Assembly: GCF_013181195.1 (NCBI RefSeq)
Contig: NZ_SMZP01000004.1
Span: 434,001 to 498,000, forward strand
Reading direction: 5' to 3'
From: Caulobacter sp. RHG1
GTDB lineage: Bacteria > Pseudomonadota > Alphaproteobacteria > Caulobacterales > Caulobacteraceae
DNA: 64,000 nt
This document shows positions 51,530-60,586 of this stretch, piece by piece. Each line of letters begins with the position of its first letter. The stretch's first letter is position 1. The translations under genes were made by a program, and so were the position numbers. The notes under the pieces are model-generated. The model made no database searches. It saw only the letters and a list, made by a program, of their open reading frames with translations, and was not told the origin of the DNA.

Positions 51530-54466
51530 ATGATCCAAGGGATTCAACGGCGCTTGGCCGTCAGTGTGTCGGGCTTCGCGCTGTTGGCGGCGCTGGGCGG
51601 GGTCGCCCACGCCGATGAGGCGATCGCCACGTCGGGCGGCGTCGCCGCCCCGGTTGCCGCAGGCGCCGCCGCCGGTCTTGCCCAAGCGGCCGAGCAAGCC
51701 GACGACACCGCCGTCACCGAGGTGGTGGTCACCGGCTTCCGCAACAGCCTGCAGCGCGCGCTGGAGCTGAAGCGCACCAACACCGGCGTGGTCGACTCGA
51801 TCCTGGCCGAGGACATCGCCAAGTTCCCTGACAACAACCTCGCAGAGTCGATCCAGCGGATCCCCGGCGTCGCCATCAGCCGCGACCAGGGCGAGGGCCG
51901 GGCCCTGTCGGTCCGCGGTCTGGGTCCCGACTTCACCCGCGTGCGCATCAACGGCATGGAGGCCCAGGCCTCGACCGACGGCTACAACGGCGCCAACCGC
52001 GGCCGCGGCTTCGACTTCAACGTCTTCGCCTCGGAGCTCTTCAACCGCATCGACGTGCGCAAGACGCCGTCGGCCGATACGGAAGAAGGCTCGCTGGGCG
52101 CGACGGTCGATCTCGTGACCGGCCACCCGTTCGATTACAAGGGTTTCAAACTCGCCGCCTCGGCCCAGGCTGGCTACAACACCCAGACCGAGAAGACCCG
52201 CCCGCGCATGGCGCTGCTGGTCAGCAACACCTTTGCCGACGACAAGCTGGGCGCGCTGTTCTCGGTGGCCTATTCGAAGACGGCCGTGAACTTCCAGCAG
52301 TCCAGCTCGGGCCTGTGGACCAACGGTCCCAGCGACGGCGGCTGGTGCCGCCCGACGTCGGGCACCGGCGGCATCTGCGATGTCTCGGCCGCCGAGCTGC
52401 CGCGCGCCACCGAGCTCTATAACCTGGCCAGCTCGGCCAACACCTACTATCCGCGCTTCATGCGCTACGTGCAGGGCCTGGGCCGCACCGAGCGCCTGGG
52501 TCTGACCAGCTCACTGCAGTGGGCGCCGTCCGACGACACCAAGGTCACGCTGGACGGGCTGTTCTCGCGCTACAAGGTCAGCCGCGACGACTGGCCCATC
52601 GAGGCCATCGGCTTCAGCCGCGGCGCCTCGCAGGGCGGCAAGCCCGAAATGCTGGTCCGGGACATGATCCTGGATAGCAACAACACCATGGTCTACGGCC
52701 TGTTCGACAACGTCGACATGCGCTCGGAGCATAACCGCGACGAGTTCTCGACCGACTTCGGCCAATGGACCCTGACGGCCGAGCACAAGTTCAGCGACAA
52801 GTTCAGCATCGACGGCGTCGCCGGCTATTCGTTCTCGGACTTCGACAACTTCAACGACATCTCGACCCAGATCGACCGCTTCAATGTCGATGGCTATTCG
52901 GTCGACACCCGTCCGAACGGCCAATACCGTCCGGCGATCAACTTCGGCTTCGACGTCACCAATCCGGCCCTGTGGTACTTCGGCCCGACCGTGACCCAGC
53001 CGGGCGGCACCGGCCCGACGGGCCCCGAGATCCGCCTGCGTCCGAACTACACCGACAACAAGTACAAGACCGTCCAGATCAACGGTAAGTACGCTCTGAA
53101 CGACAACCTGACCCTGAAGGCCGGCGCCAACTGGAAGCAGTACGACTTCTCGGCCCAGTCCTATCGCTACGCGCTGGGCGAGGCGAACTTCCCGGCCATT
53201 CCGTCCGGCTACACCATCCAGAGCCTGACCGAACAGTTCTGCGGCCTGGGCAAGATGAACGTGCCGTCGCCGACGCCGACCTGCTGGACGACGCCGAACA
53301 TCGACGCCTTCGCCGCCGCCTACAACATCTACGGCAACACTGGCCGCACGGCCCTGTCGCAGACCGTGGCCAGCGTGCGCGGCGAGAACCGCGAGGTGCA
53401 GGAAGAGAACAAGACCGGCTACGTCATGGCCAACTTCGACTATGACGTCGGCGGTTGGCGGGTGCGCGGCGACGTGGGCGTGCGCCACGTCCAGACCCAG
53501 CAGACCTCCAGCTTCTACACCAACGTTCCGACCTCGGTGAACGCCTCGGGCTTCGTCTACACGACCGTCGAGCGCAAGTACGACGACACCCTGCCGTCGA
53601 TGAACCTGGTGGTCGAGCCGACCGAAAACCTGCTGCTGCGCTTCGCGGCGGCCAAGGTGATGGCGCGTCCGGCTCTGTCGGCCCTGGCGGCGGCGACCAG
53701 CGTCTCGGTGGCGGGTGGTTCGCGCAGCGTCTCGACCGGCAACGTCAATCTCGAGCCCTATCGGGCCAAGACCCTGGACGCCTCGATCGAGTGGTATCCC
53801 AAGCCGGGCGTGATCCTGTCAGCCGGTGTCTTCTACAAGGACATCAGCACCTATGTGCAGACCCTGACGCGCATCATGCCGTACTCGGCGACCGGCCTGC
53901 CGACGTCGCTGCTGGACGGCACCGGCGTCAACGCCAACGACGAGTTCAGCGTCACCAACGTCGTCAACACCGACGGCGGTCCGCTGAAGGGCGTCGAGCT
54001 GAACTACCAGCAGCCGCTGGACTTCCTGCCCGACATGTTCCGCGGCTTCGGCATCCTGGCCAACTACACCTATGTCGACTCCAGCATCGACTACATCGTC
54101 GACCCGAACCCGGCGACCTATCGCGCCATCAATGCGCCGCTGTTGAACCTGTCCAAGCACGCGGCCAACGCCACGCTGTACTACGAGCGCGGCCCGCTGC
54201 AGGCCCGCGTGTCGGTGAACTATCGCGACAAGTACCTGACCGCCGTCCCGGGCCGCTACAACCAGGACGTCCAGGGCACGCTGTCGACGACGTTCTTCGA
54301 CGCTTCGACCTCGTACAAGATCAACGACAGGCTGACGGTCAGCCTGGAAGCGCTGAACCTCTCCAACGAGAAGGACATCTCGTACATCGACTCCAAGGCC
54401 CAGCGTTTCGAGAACTACCGGGTCGCCGGCCGCCAGTTCTTCATGGGCGTCCGCTACACCTACTGA
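51530..54466 (+). CDS. TonB-dependent receptor, TonB-Xanth-Caul type, 978 aa
   Basis: Second large outer-membrane receptor of the locus. Signal peptide ending GVAHADEA, a Pro/Ala spacer, TonB-box TEVVVTGFRNSLQRAL, plug motifs NNLAESIQRIPGVAISRDQ and DFTRVRINGMEAQ, and a barrel ending RQFFMGVRYTY. It is clearly paralogous to the receptor at 41.9 kb in plug and barrel end but differs in the extracellular loops, so a different oligosaccharide is likely. TTGAGGGGAAA precedes ATG 51530. Confidence 0.93.
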   Translation: MIQGIQRRLAVSVSGFALLAALGGVAHADEAIATSGGVAAPVAAGAAAGLAQAAEQADDTAVTEVVVTGFRNSLQRALELKRTNTGVVDSILAEDIAKFPDNNLAESIQRIPGVAISRDQGEGRALSVRGLGPDFTRVRINGMEAQASTDGYNGANRGRGFDFNVFASELFNRIDVRKTPSADTEEGSLGATVDLVTGHPFDYKGFKLAASAQAGYNTQTEKTRPRMALLVSNTFADDKLGALFSVAYSKTAVNFQQSSSGLWTNGPSDGGWCRPTSGTGGICDVSAAELPRATELYNLASSANTYYPRFMRYVQGLGRTERLGLTSSLQWAPSDDTKVTLDGLFSRYKVSRDDWPIEAIGFSRGASQGGKPEMLVRDMILDSNNTMVYGLFDNVDMRSEHNRDEFSTDFGQWTLTAEHKFSDKFSIDGVAGYSFSDFDNFNDISTQIDRFNVDGYSVDTRPNGQYRPAINFGFDVTNPALWYFGPTVTQPGGTGPTGPEIRLRPNYTDNKYKTVQINGKYALNDNLTLKAGANWKQYDFSAQSYRYALGEANFPAIPSGYTIQSLTEQFCGLGKMNVPSPTPTCWTTPNIDAFAAAYNIYGNTGRTALSQTVASVRGENREVQEENKTGYVMANFDYDVGGWRVRGDVGVRHVQTQQTSSFYTNVPTSVNASGFVYTTVERKYDDTLPSMNLVVEPTENLLLRFAAAKVMARPALSALAAATSVSVAGGSRSVSTGNVNLEPYRAKTLDASIEWYPKPGVILSAGVFYKDISTYVQTLTRIMPYSATGLPTSLLDGTGVNANDEFSVTNVVNTDGGPLKGVELNYQQPLDFLPDMFRGFGILANYTYVDSSIDYIVDPNPATYRAINAPLLNLSKHAANATLYYERGPLQARVSVNYRDKYLTAVPGRYNQDVQGTLSTTFFDASTSYKINDRLTVSLEALNLSNEKDISYIDSKAQRFENYRVAGRQFFMGVRYTY

Positions 54467-54521
54467 TCTGACGACTTTTAGCCTTCGGTGATTGTCACCT
54501 CCTGTGCATGATCCGTGACTT

Positions 54522-54560
54522 GCGGCGCCGGTTTCCTCCGAACCGGCGCCGCCTTTATTT
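54522..54560 (+). terminator. Rho-independent terminator after second large TonB receptor
   Basis: Perfect 12-bp stem GCGGCGCCGGTT (54522-54533) / AACCGGCGCCGC (54541-54552) with a 7-base loop, followed by CTTTATTT. Confidence 0.85.
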
Positions 54561-54582
54561 CTACGTTTGAGGGAAGTGACCC

Positions 54583-56952
54583 ATGGCCTATCTGGCGGCG
54601 CACCGGCTGGCGGTTCTGTTGTCCCTGGCTGCGCCCGTCGCGGCCCAGGCGGCGGTCGAAGTCACCCAGGACCGCAACGTCGTGGTGGTCCGCAACGGCG
54701 CCGACGTGCTGAAGCTGTCGGTCTGCGCCGACGGCGTGGTGCGGGTCCTGGCCAGCCCCGATGGCAAGGCCAGCGGCGCCTCCCCAAGCCAGCCCTGGTT
54801 CTCCAAGCCCTGCGAAGCCCAGGCCGTCAGCCTGACCGACGCGACCGGCGCCGGCACGGGCGTCAACACCGCCTCGGGGGAGGGCGTCTCGGCCGCTACC
54901 GCCAAGGTGCTGACGACTGGAAATCTGCGGGTCTCGATCTCGCTGAAGGACGGGACCCTGACCTTCCTCGCGCCCGACGACCGCATCCTGCTGCAGGAGA
55001 CCGGCGAGCGGCCGCGGATCTTCGAGCCGCTGAAGCTGTCGGACGGTTCGCCGGCCTACAAGGTCACCGCGCGCTTCCATCCCGTGCTGCGCCAGGGGAT
55101 CTACGGTCTGGGCCAGCACCAGAGCGGCCAGTTCAACTATCACGGCGCCACCGTGCGCCTGGCTCAGGCCAATGCCGACATCGCTCATCCGCTGATGATG
55201 TCCACGGAAGGCTACGGCCTATTGTGGAACACCGCCTCGGCCTCGACCCTGGACACCCGTTTCCCGACCGAGATGACGCTGGAGGCCGATGTCGGCCAGG
55301 CGCTGGACTACCTGTTCATCTACGGTCCCGAGTTCGATGACGTGGTGGCGCGCTATCGCGACATGACCGGCGCTGCGCCGCTGTTCCCGCGCTGGGCCTA
55401 TGGTCTGTTCCAGTCGATGGACCGCTACGGCAGCGGCCAGGAGCTGCTGGACGTCACCAAGCGCTATCGCGACGGCAAGGCCCCGCTGGACGTCATCGTC
55501 CAGGACTGGCGGTGGTGGAGCCGCATGGGGGATCCAGAGTTCCGCCCCGATGGCTATCCCGATGTGCCGGGCCTGCTGAAGACGCTGAACGAGCGCAAGG
55601 TCCACACGATGATCAGCATGTGGCCGCTGCTGTCCAAGAGCTCACAGATCCACGCCATGATGACCGAGCGCGGCTGGCTGGTGCCGGGTACGGCGCTCTA
55701 CGACCCGACCAACAAGGATGCCGCCGACCTCTACTGGAGCCACTTCGGCTCCAAGCTGCTGGACCAGGGCTGGGACGCGTTCTGGCTGGATGGTTCGGAG
55801 CCCGAGCTGCACCTGCCGACCATGGCCGAGACCGACCGCACCCTGAACGGCCGCAAGCTGGCGATCGGGCCGGGGGAGCTCTACGGCAACGTCTTCCCGC
55901 TATCGCACGTGGCCAATGTCTCGGACCGTTGGCGCAAGCAGCGTGACGACAAGCGGGTGTTCATCCTGTCACGCTCGTCGTTCGCCGGCGTCCAGCGCTA
56001 TGGCGCGGCCTCGTGGTCGGGCGATATCCTCAACGGCTTCCCGGTGTTCCAGCGCCAGATGCAGGGCGGGCTGAACTTCGCGCTGTCGGGTATGCCGTAC
56101 TGGACCACCGACATCGGCGGCTACTACCAGGGCGTCCTGGACAACCCGCCGCGCGGGCCGTCCAGCGAGGACCCGGCGTTCCAGGAGCTGTATGTCCGCT
56201 GGTACCAGTTCGGGGTCTTCAACCCGCTGTTCCGCACCCACGGCAAGCGCGAGAACAACCGCAACGACATCTTCGCCTATGGCGACAAGACTCCGATCCT
56301 GCTGGACTATGACCGTCTTCGCTATCGGCTGATGCCCTATATCTACGGCCTGGCCTGGCGGGTGACCGACAAGGCCGACACCATCATGCGGCCGCTGGTC
56401 ATGGATTGGCGGACCGACGAGCGGACCTGGAACATCGGCGACCAGTTCTCGTTCGGCCGGGCCCTGATGGTCGCACCGGTCACCAACGCCGGCCAGACCT
56501 CGCGCCAGGTGTTCCTGCCGGGAACCGCGCCCTGGTACGACTTCTGGACCGGCAAGAAGTTGGCCGGCGGCCAATGGATCGACTCTGCCGCCCCGCTGAA
56601 GACCATCCCGCTGTTCGCCAAGGCTGGCGCGATCCTACCGCTGGGCGCAGCCGTCGAGTACGCTGACCAGGATCCGCAGGGATCGCTGGAGCTGCGCGTC
56701 TATGCCGGCGCCGATGGAGCGTTCGAGCTCTATGACGACGCCGGCGACAGCTACGCCTACGAGCGCGGCGAGCGGGCGGTGACGCCGCTGGCCTGGAGCG
56801 ACGGGACGCGGCGCTTGAGCATTGGCGCGCGGGTGGGGAGCTTCCCGGGTCTGGTCAAGGACCGGACGTTCAAGGTGGTGCTGATCGACGGCGGCCGCGA
56901 GCGGGTGAAGACGGTGCGGTATGACGGTGGCGCGGTCGAGGTCGGCTTCTGA
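54583..56952 (+). CDS. Exported GH31-family glycoside hydrolase (alpha-xylosidase/glucosidase-like), 789 aa
   Basis: A signal peptide (1-23) leads to an N-terminal beta-sandwich and a (beta/alpha)8 barrel. The nucleophile Asp is in FWLDGSEPE, the acid/base Asp in the ASWSGDIL region, and GGYYQGVLDN is the usual GH31 loop. C-terminal sandwich domains follow (DFWTGKKLAGGQWID, ELYDDAGDSYAYERG). The WRWW-containing substrate loop resembles exported alpha-xylosidases of saprophytes. Removes an alpha-linked sugar from imported or surface oligosaccharide; the sugar is uncertain. Confidence 0.88.
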   Translation: MAYLAAHRLAVLLSLAAPVAAQAAVEVTQDRNVVVVRNGADVLKLSVCADGVVRVLASPDGKASGASPSQPWFSKPCEAQAVSLTDATGAGTGVNTASGEGVSAATAKVLTTGNLRVSISLKDGTLTFLAPDDRILLQETGERPRIFEPLKLSDGSPAYKVTARFHPVLRQGIYGLGQHQSGQFNYHGATVRLAQANADIAHPLMMSTEGYGLLWNTASASTLDTRFPTEMTLEADVGQALDYLFIYGPEFDDVVARYRDMTGAAPLFPRWAYGLFQSMDRYGSGQELLDVTKRYRDGKAPLDVIVQDWRWWSRMGDPEFRPDGYPDVPGLLKTLNERKVHTMISMWPLLSKSSQIHAMMTERGWLVPGTALYDPTNKDAADLYWSHFGSKLLDQGWDAFWLDGSEPELHLPTMAETDRTLNGRKLAIGPGELYGNVFPLSHVANVSDRWRKQRDDKRVFILSRSSFAGVQRYGAASWSGDILNGFPVFQRQMQGGLNFALSGMPYWTTDIGGYYQGVLDNPPRGPSSEDPAFQELYVRWYQFGVFNPLFRTHGKRENNRNDIFAYGDKTPILLDYDRLRYRLMPYIYGLAWRVTDKADTIMRPLVMDWRTDERTWNIGDQFSFGRALMVAPVTNAGQTSRQVFLPGTAPWYDFWTGKKLAGGQWIDSAAPLKTIPLFAKAGAILPLGAAVEYADQDPQGSLELRVYAGADGAFELYDDAGDSYAYERGERAVTPLAWSDGTRRLSIGARVGSFPGLVKDRTFKVVLIDGGRERVKTVRYDGGAVEVGF

Positions 56953-56962
56953 GCCACCGAAA

Positions 56963-57044
56963 CCTCGCCCTTCGACAAGCTCAGGGTGAGGTTTCTAATG
57001 CTAGGCTGAAGTAGTCCTCACCCTGAGCTCGTCGAAGGGCGAGG
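56963..57044. repeat. REP-like inverted pair between convergent genes
   Basis: Two 29-bp arms (56963-56991 and 57016-57044) are inverted copies with one mismatch, separated by 24 bp. Each arm reads CCTCGCCCTTCGAC then AGCTCAGGGTGAGG. A related single copy is at 23206-23240. The pair lies between the GH31 and kinase stops and could fold as a bidirectional terminator. Confidence 0.85.
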
Positions 57045-57052
57045 ACGGCTCC

Positions 57053-58501
57053 TCAGAGCATCGCCCTGCGCAGGGCGTCGCGCCAGCGTTCGACGATCTC
57101 GCTCCGCGCGCTCACGGTCATGCTCGGCGTAAAGATCCGCTCGGCCGGCCGCACTGGCGGCGCAACCGCCCCCATGCCCTCGGCAGCCAGCCTTGCCGCG
57201 CCCAGGGCGCTCAGCTCGGCTGCATCGGCGCGCAGGACCGGGCGGTCGATAAGGTCGGCCAGCAGTTGCATCAGCATGTCATTCCGCGAGGCGCCGCCGT
57301 CGACATGCAGAGCCAGCAGATCCAGGTGCAAATCCGCCTGCATGGCCATGAACACGTCGTGGATCTGCAGCGCCACAGCCTCCAGCGCCGCGCGGGCCAG
57401 GTGGGCGGGCGTGGTGCCCAGGTTCATGCCGCTGACCAGGCCCCGGGCCTCGTCGCGCCAGTGTGGGGCGCCCAGGCCGGCCAGAGCGGGCACCAGGGCA
57501 ACGCCGCCGCTGTCGGGGACGGTCAGGGCCAGGTCCGTCAGGGCGCGCTCGTCCTTCAGGCCCAGCAACTTTGTCACGAACGCCGCCGTATGGCCCGAGA
57601 CCGAGATATTGCCTTCCAGCGCGTGCAGGGCGCCGGACGACCGGCTCCAGGCGATGGTGCTGGACAGGCCATGCGCCGACCACACGCGTTCCTTGGTCAC
57701 GCTCATCAGCGACGAGCCGGTGCCGCAGGTGGCCTTGATGCCGCCGGGACCGTCCAGCCCATGGCCGTAGAGCGCCGCATGCGAGTCGCCCATCGCCGCG
57801 TGGATCGGGACCCCGGCGGGCAGGGCGGTCGCGCCGCCGGCCGTCTCGCCGAACAGGGCGTCGGAGGGCAGGATCTGCGGCAGGGCCTCGATCGGTACGC
57901 CAAACAGCCGCGCCATCTCCGGGTCCCAGTCCAGGGTCGAGAGGTTCATCAGCTGGGTGCGCGAGGCGTTGCTGTGGTCGGTGGCGTGGCGCGCGCCGCC
58001 GGTCAGGTTCCAGAGCAGCCAGCTGTCGACCGTGCCGGCCTTCAGCTCGCCCCGCGCGGCGCGGACGGGACCATCGGGGACTTCATCCAGTAGCCAGGCC
58101 AGCTTGCCGGCCGAGAACATCGGATTGAGCGTCAGACCGGTGCGGGCCAGGACGTCGGGCTCATAGCCCTCGTCTTTCAGCGCCTCGCAGCGAGAGGCCG
58201 AGCGGCCGCATTGCCAGGACACGACCGGACCGACGGGGCGACCATTGGCAGTCTCCCAAAGCAGGGCCGACTCGCGCTGGTTGGAGATCCCGACCGCGTC
58301 GATCGTCAGGCCTTTGGCGACGATCTCCGCAATGACCTCGGCGACGCTGGCCCAGATCTCCTCGGCCGATTGCTCGGCCCAGCCGGGACGCGGATAGACG
58401 ACCTTGGTCGGGCGCGAAGCCGTCGCCAGGATCTCGCCTTCGGGACCGACCAGCACCGCCTTGGTGTTGGTCGTGCCCTGGTCGATGGCCAAGATGGCCA
58501 T
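57053..58501 (-). CDS. FGGY-family carbohydrate kinase, 482 aa
   Basis: ATP-dependent sugar kinase. Phosphate-1 motif AIDQGTTNTKAVL at the N-terminus, substrate region GISNQRESALLWE and SWQCGRSA, central ATCGTGSSLM (phosphate-2) and C-terminal VDGGASRNDMLMQLLADL (adenosine). Nearest in look to glycerol/xylulose-type kinases, but the substrate loop SWQCGRS differs from GlpK. Its ATG overlaps the stop of the transketolase C-subunit by one base (TAATG), so the product probably feeds that enzyme. Candidate: D-apulose kinase or another keto-pentose kinase. Confidence 0.85.
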   Translation of the reverse strand: MAILAIDQGTTNTKAVLVGPEGEILATASRPTKVVYPRPGWAEQSAEEIWASVAEVIAEIVAKGLTIDAVGISNQRESALLWETANGRPVGPVVSWQCGRSASRCEALKDEGYEPDVLARTGLTLNPMFSAGKLAWLLDEVPDGPVRAARGELKAGTVDSWLLWNLTGGARHATDHSNASRTQLMNLSTLDWDPEMARLFGVPIEALPQILPSDALFGETAGGATALPAGVPIHAAMGDSHAALYGHGLDGPGGIKATCGTGSSLMSVTKERVWSAHGLSSTIAWSRSSGALHALEGNISVSGHTAAFVTKLLGLKDERALTDLALTVPDSGGVALVPALAGLGAPHWRDEARGLVSGMNLGTTPAHLARAALEAVALQIHDVFMAMQADLHLDLLALHVDGGASRNDMLMQLLADLIDRPVLRADAAELSALGAARLAAEGMGAVAPPVRPAERIFTPSMTVSARSEIVERWRDALRRAML

Positions 58502-59457
58502 TAGGCGGCGCGCTTGGCCAGCAGGCCGCGGGCGGCGTCGGCGATGCCGTCGGTGGTCAGGCCGTAGCGCTCCAGAAGGAACTCCACCGAACCGGTCGGA
58601 AGGAAGCCCGGGAAGCCCAGGATCCGCATGGGGCAGGGGGCCTGTGTGGCGATCACCTCGGCCACGGCTCCGCCCAGGCCGCCCTTAACCGAGTGTTCCT
58701 CGACCGTGACCACGGCGCCGGTCGCGGCCGCGTCCAGGATGGCCTGTTCGTCGAGTGGGGTCAGGCTGGACATGTTGACCACCCTAGCCGAGATCCCCTC
58801 GGCCGCCAGGGCCTGGGCGGCGTCCAGGGCGCGATGGACCATGATCCCATTGGCGATGATGGCGACGTCGTCGCCCTCGCGCAGGGTCTCGGCCTTGCCG
58901 ATGGTGAAGGTCGGGTTGGCGCGCTCCAGGGCCGGCACCGGCATGCGGCTGATGCGGATGAACACCGGGCCATTGAAGGCGGCGGCGGCCTTGATCGCCT
59001 CGCTGGTTTCCCACGGGTCGGACGGCACGATCACGGTCAGGTTGGCCATCGGCCGCAGCCAGGCCAGGTCCTCGATCGAGTGGTGCGTGGGGCCAAGCTC
59101 GCCATAGGCGATGCCGCTGGAGATGCCGCACAGCTTCACATTGGCCTGGGAATAGGCGACGTCGGCCTTGATCTGCTCCAGGGCGCGGCCGGTGAGGAAG
59201 CATGAGGCGCCGCTGACGAACGGGATCTTGCCGCCATTGGCCAGGCCCGCGCCGACGCCGACCATGGCCTGCTCGGCGATGCCAACATTGATCATGCGGT
59301 CCGGGAAGGCGCTGCGGAACTTGCCCAGCTTGCTGGAGCCGACGCTGTCATTGACGACGGCGACGATGCGCTCGTCTTCGTGGGCCAGGGCTTCCAGCGT
59401 TGCGACATAGGCTTCGCGGCAGTCGAAGAGGCCGGCGGTGGTCTTGGCGTCGCTCAC
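58501..59457 (-). CDS. Transketolase, C-terminal subunit (pyrimidine-binding + C domains), 318 aa
   Basis: Second half of a split thiamine-diphosphate transketolase. It carries the pyrimidine-binding domain (FPDRMINVGIAEQAMVGVGAG, with the catalytic Glu in GIAEQ) and the transketolase C domain (VVTVEEHSVKGGLGGAVAEV). It starts at GTG 59457, overlapping the N-subunit stop (GTGA). Split enzymes of this kind serve dedicated sugar pathways, such as apulose-4-phosphate cleavage, rather than the pentose-phosphate pathway. Confidence 0.88.
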   Translation of the reverse strand: MSDAKTTAGLFDCREAYVATLEALAHEDERIVAVVNDSVGSSKLGKFRSAFPDRMINVGIAEQAMVGVGAGLANGGKIPFVSGASCFLTGRALEQIKADVAYSQANVKLCGISSGIAYGELGPTHHSIEDLAWLRPMANLTVIVPSDPWETSEAIKAAAAFNGPVFIRISRMPVPALERANPTFTIGKAETLREGDDVAIIANGIMVHRALDAAQALAAEGISARVVNMSSLTPLDEQAILDAAATGAVVTVEEHSVKGGLGGAVAEVIATQAPCPMRILGFPGFLPTGSVEFLLERYGLTTDGIADAARGLLAKRAA

Positions 59458-60296
59458 GCGGCCAGCTCCTTCAGGGCTTGCTCGTATTGGGCTGGGCTGG
59501 GGCAGCCATGGTGCCAGCCGGCCTGGTTTTCCATGTAGGACACGCCCTTGCCCTTGACGGTCGAGGCGATCACGCACAGCGGGCGGGGGCCTTGATGGCT
59601 CAGCGCCTGGATCAGGGCTTGCGGATCGTGGCCGTCGATCTCGACGACGTCGAAGCCGAAGGCGTTCCACTTGTTGGCCAGGGGCTCCAGCGCAACCGTG
59701 TCCTCGGTCGGCGCGCCCTGCTGCAGGCGGTTGCGGTCGACGATCACGGTCAGGTTCGACAGCTTGCGGTGGCCGGCGGTCATCGCCGCTTCCCAGCAGC
59801 TGCCTTCCTGCAGTTCGCCGTCGCCGGTCAGCACGAAGACGCGGAAGTCGGCCTTGTCGATCTGGCCGGCGATCGCCACGCCCACCGCGACGGGCAGGCC
59901 GTGACCCAGCGGGCCGGTATTGGTCTCGACGCCCGGCAGATAGGTGCGGCTGGGGTGGCCGTTCAGGCGCGACAGGGGTTTCAGGTAGGTCGACAGCTCT
60001 TCCTCGGGGAAGAAGCCGGCGCCGGCCAGCACCGAGTAGAACGCCCCGGTGCAGTGGCCCTTGCTCATGATGAAGCGGTCGCGGTCGGGCGCATTCGGCT
60101 GCTGGGAGTCGTAGTTCAGCACGTCGAAATAGAGGGCCGACAGGATGTCGGCGGACGACAGGTCGCCGCCGGGGTGACCCTGCTGGGCCTCGACGATCAT
60201 CTTCAGGGCGCTGCGGCGAATCCAATTGGCGCGCTCGGCCACATGAGCGGCGCGCGCTTCCAGATCGTCCGCTTCTGCGCGGTTGTCTCGGTTCAT
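59454..60296 (-). CDS. Transketolase, N-terminal subunit (diphosphate-binding), 280 aa
   Basis: First half of the split transketolase. The thiamine-diphosphate motif spans GDGELQEGSCWEAAMTAGH to VIVDRN; the substrate-site histidine is in QQGHPGGDLSSADILSALYF and the family loop in VETNTGPLGHGLPVAVG. ATG 60296 is the start nearest to the conserved RRSALKMIVEAQQGHPGG region. First gene of the leftward transketolase-kinase operon. Confidence 0.9.
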   Translation of the reverse strand: MNRDNRAEADDLEARAAHVAERANWIRRSALKMIVEAQQGHPGGDLSSADILSALYFDVLNYDSQQPNAPDRDRFIMSKGHCTGAFYSVLAGAGFFPEEELSTYLKPLSRLNGHPSRTYLPGVETNTGPLGHGLPVAVGVAIAGQIDKADFRVFVLTGDGELQEGSCWEAAMTAGHRKLSNLTVIVDRNRLQQGAPTEDTVALEPLANKWNAFGFDVVEIDGHDPQALIQALSHQGPRPLCVIASTVKGKGVSYMENQAGWHHGCPSPAQYEQALKELAA

Positions 60297-60440
60297 GTTC
60301 GACCTTCCCAGGACGTGCGGGAGCATGGGGGCGCGGTCGCTTAGGCGTCGGCTAGCCGGTGTTCCGGTCATGCGCCTTCGCCTGGTTCCCAGGCCTCCCT
60401 CGATCCGCAAACTAGGGGGCGTCATCGCGAGAGGCAATGG

Positions 60441-60491
60441 CGTTTTATAACGATCGCTTTCGAATATTTTCGTTTTATCGCGATCGAAAAT
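60441..60491. promoter_or_regulatory. DeoR-type tandem operator region
   Basis: Two copies of a 16-mer, CGTTTTATAACGATCG (60441-60456) and CGTTTTATCGCGATCG (60471-60486), are exactly 30 bp apart with 14 of 16 bases equal. The second lies within an inverted repeat ATTTTCG (60466-60472) / CGAAAAT (60485-60491). TTCG/CGAA repeats of this sort are typical of DeoR/GlpR-family sites. It is upstream of the transketolase operon. Confidence 0.6.
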
Positions 60492-60516
60492 TGCCTGAAC
60501 GACTGCCTGGGATGGG

Positions 60517-60542
60517 TTGTAAGCTCATGAATTTGCTAGACT
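60517..60542 (+). promoter_or_regulatory. Candidate promoter of the DUF2291-ABC operon
   Basis: TTGTAAG (60517-60523), 11 bp, GCTAGACT (60535-60542) resembles the Caulobacter TTGACGS-N10-14-GCTANAWC promoter. A start near 60549 would put LacI-type site B about 24 bp downstream, suiting a roadblock repressor. Confidence 0.4.
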
Positions 60543-60570
60543 TGATGCTCATAAAGGTCCGTCTTCTAAA

Positions 60571-60586
60571 TTTGTTAGCGCTCCCT
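60571..60586 (+). promoter_or_regulatory. LacI-type operator (site B)
   Basis: TTTGTTAGCGCTCCCT differs at one position from site A before the GH106 gene. The TGTTAGCGCT half equals the other half of the Caulobacter xylose operator. It lies in the 396-bp divergent gap 60297-60692, which contains no gene. Confidence 0.65.

Noticed and set aside
56963..57044. CRISPR array
   Set aside because: There are only two inverted arms with one spacer and no cas genes; the same unit occurs singly at 23.2 kb, so it is a REP-type repeat.
58501..60225. Single fused transketolase of 574 residues
   Set aside because: The N-terminal part of that frame is out of register with the transketolase diphosphate domain; the true N-subunit is in another frame (59454-60296) and ends in a GTGA overlap, so two polypeptides are made.
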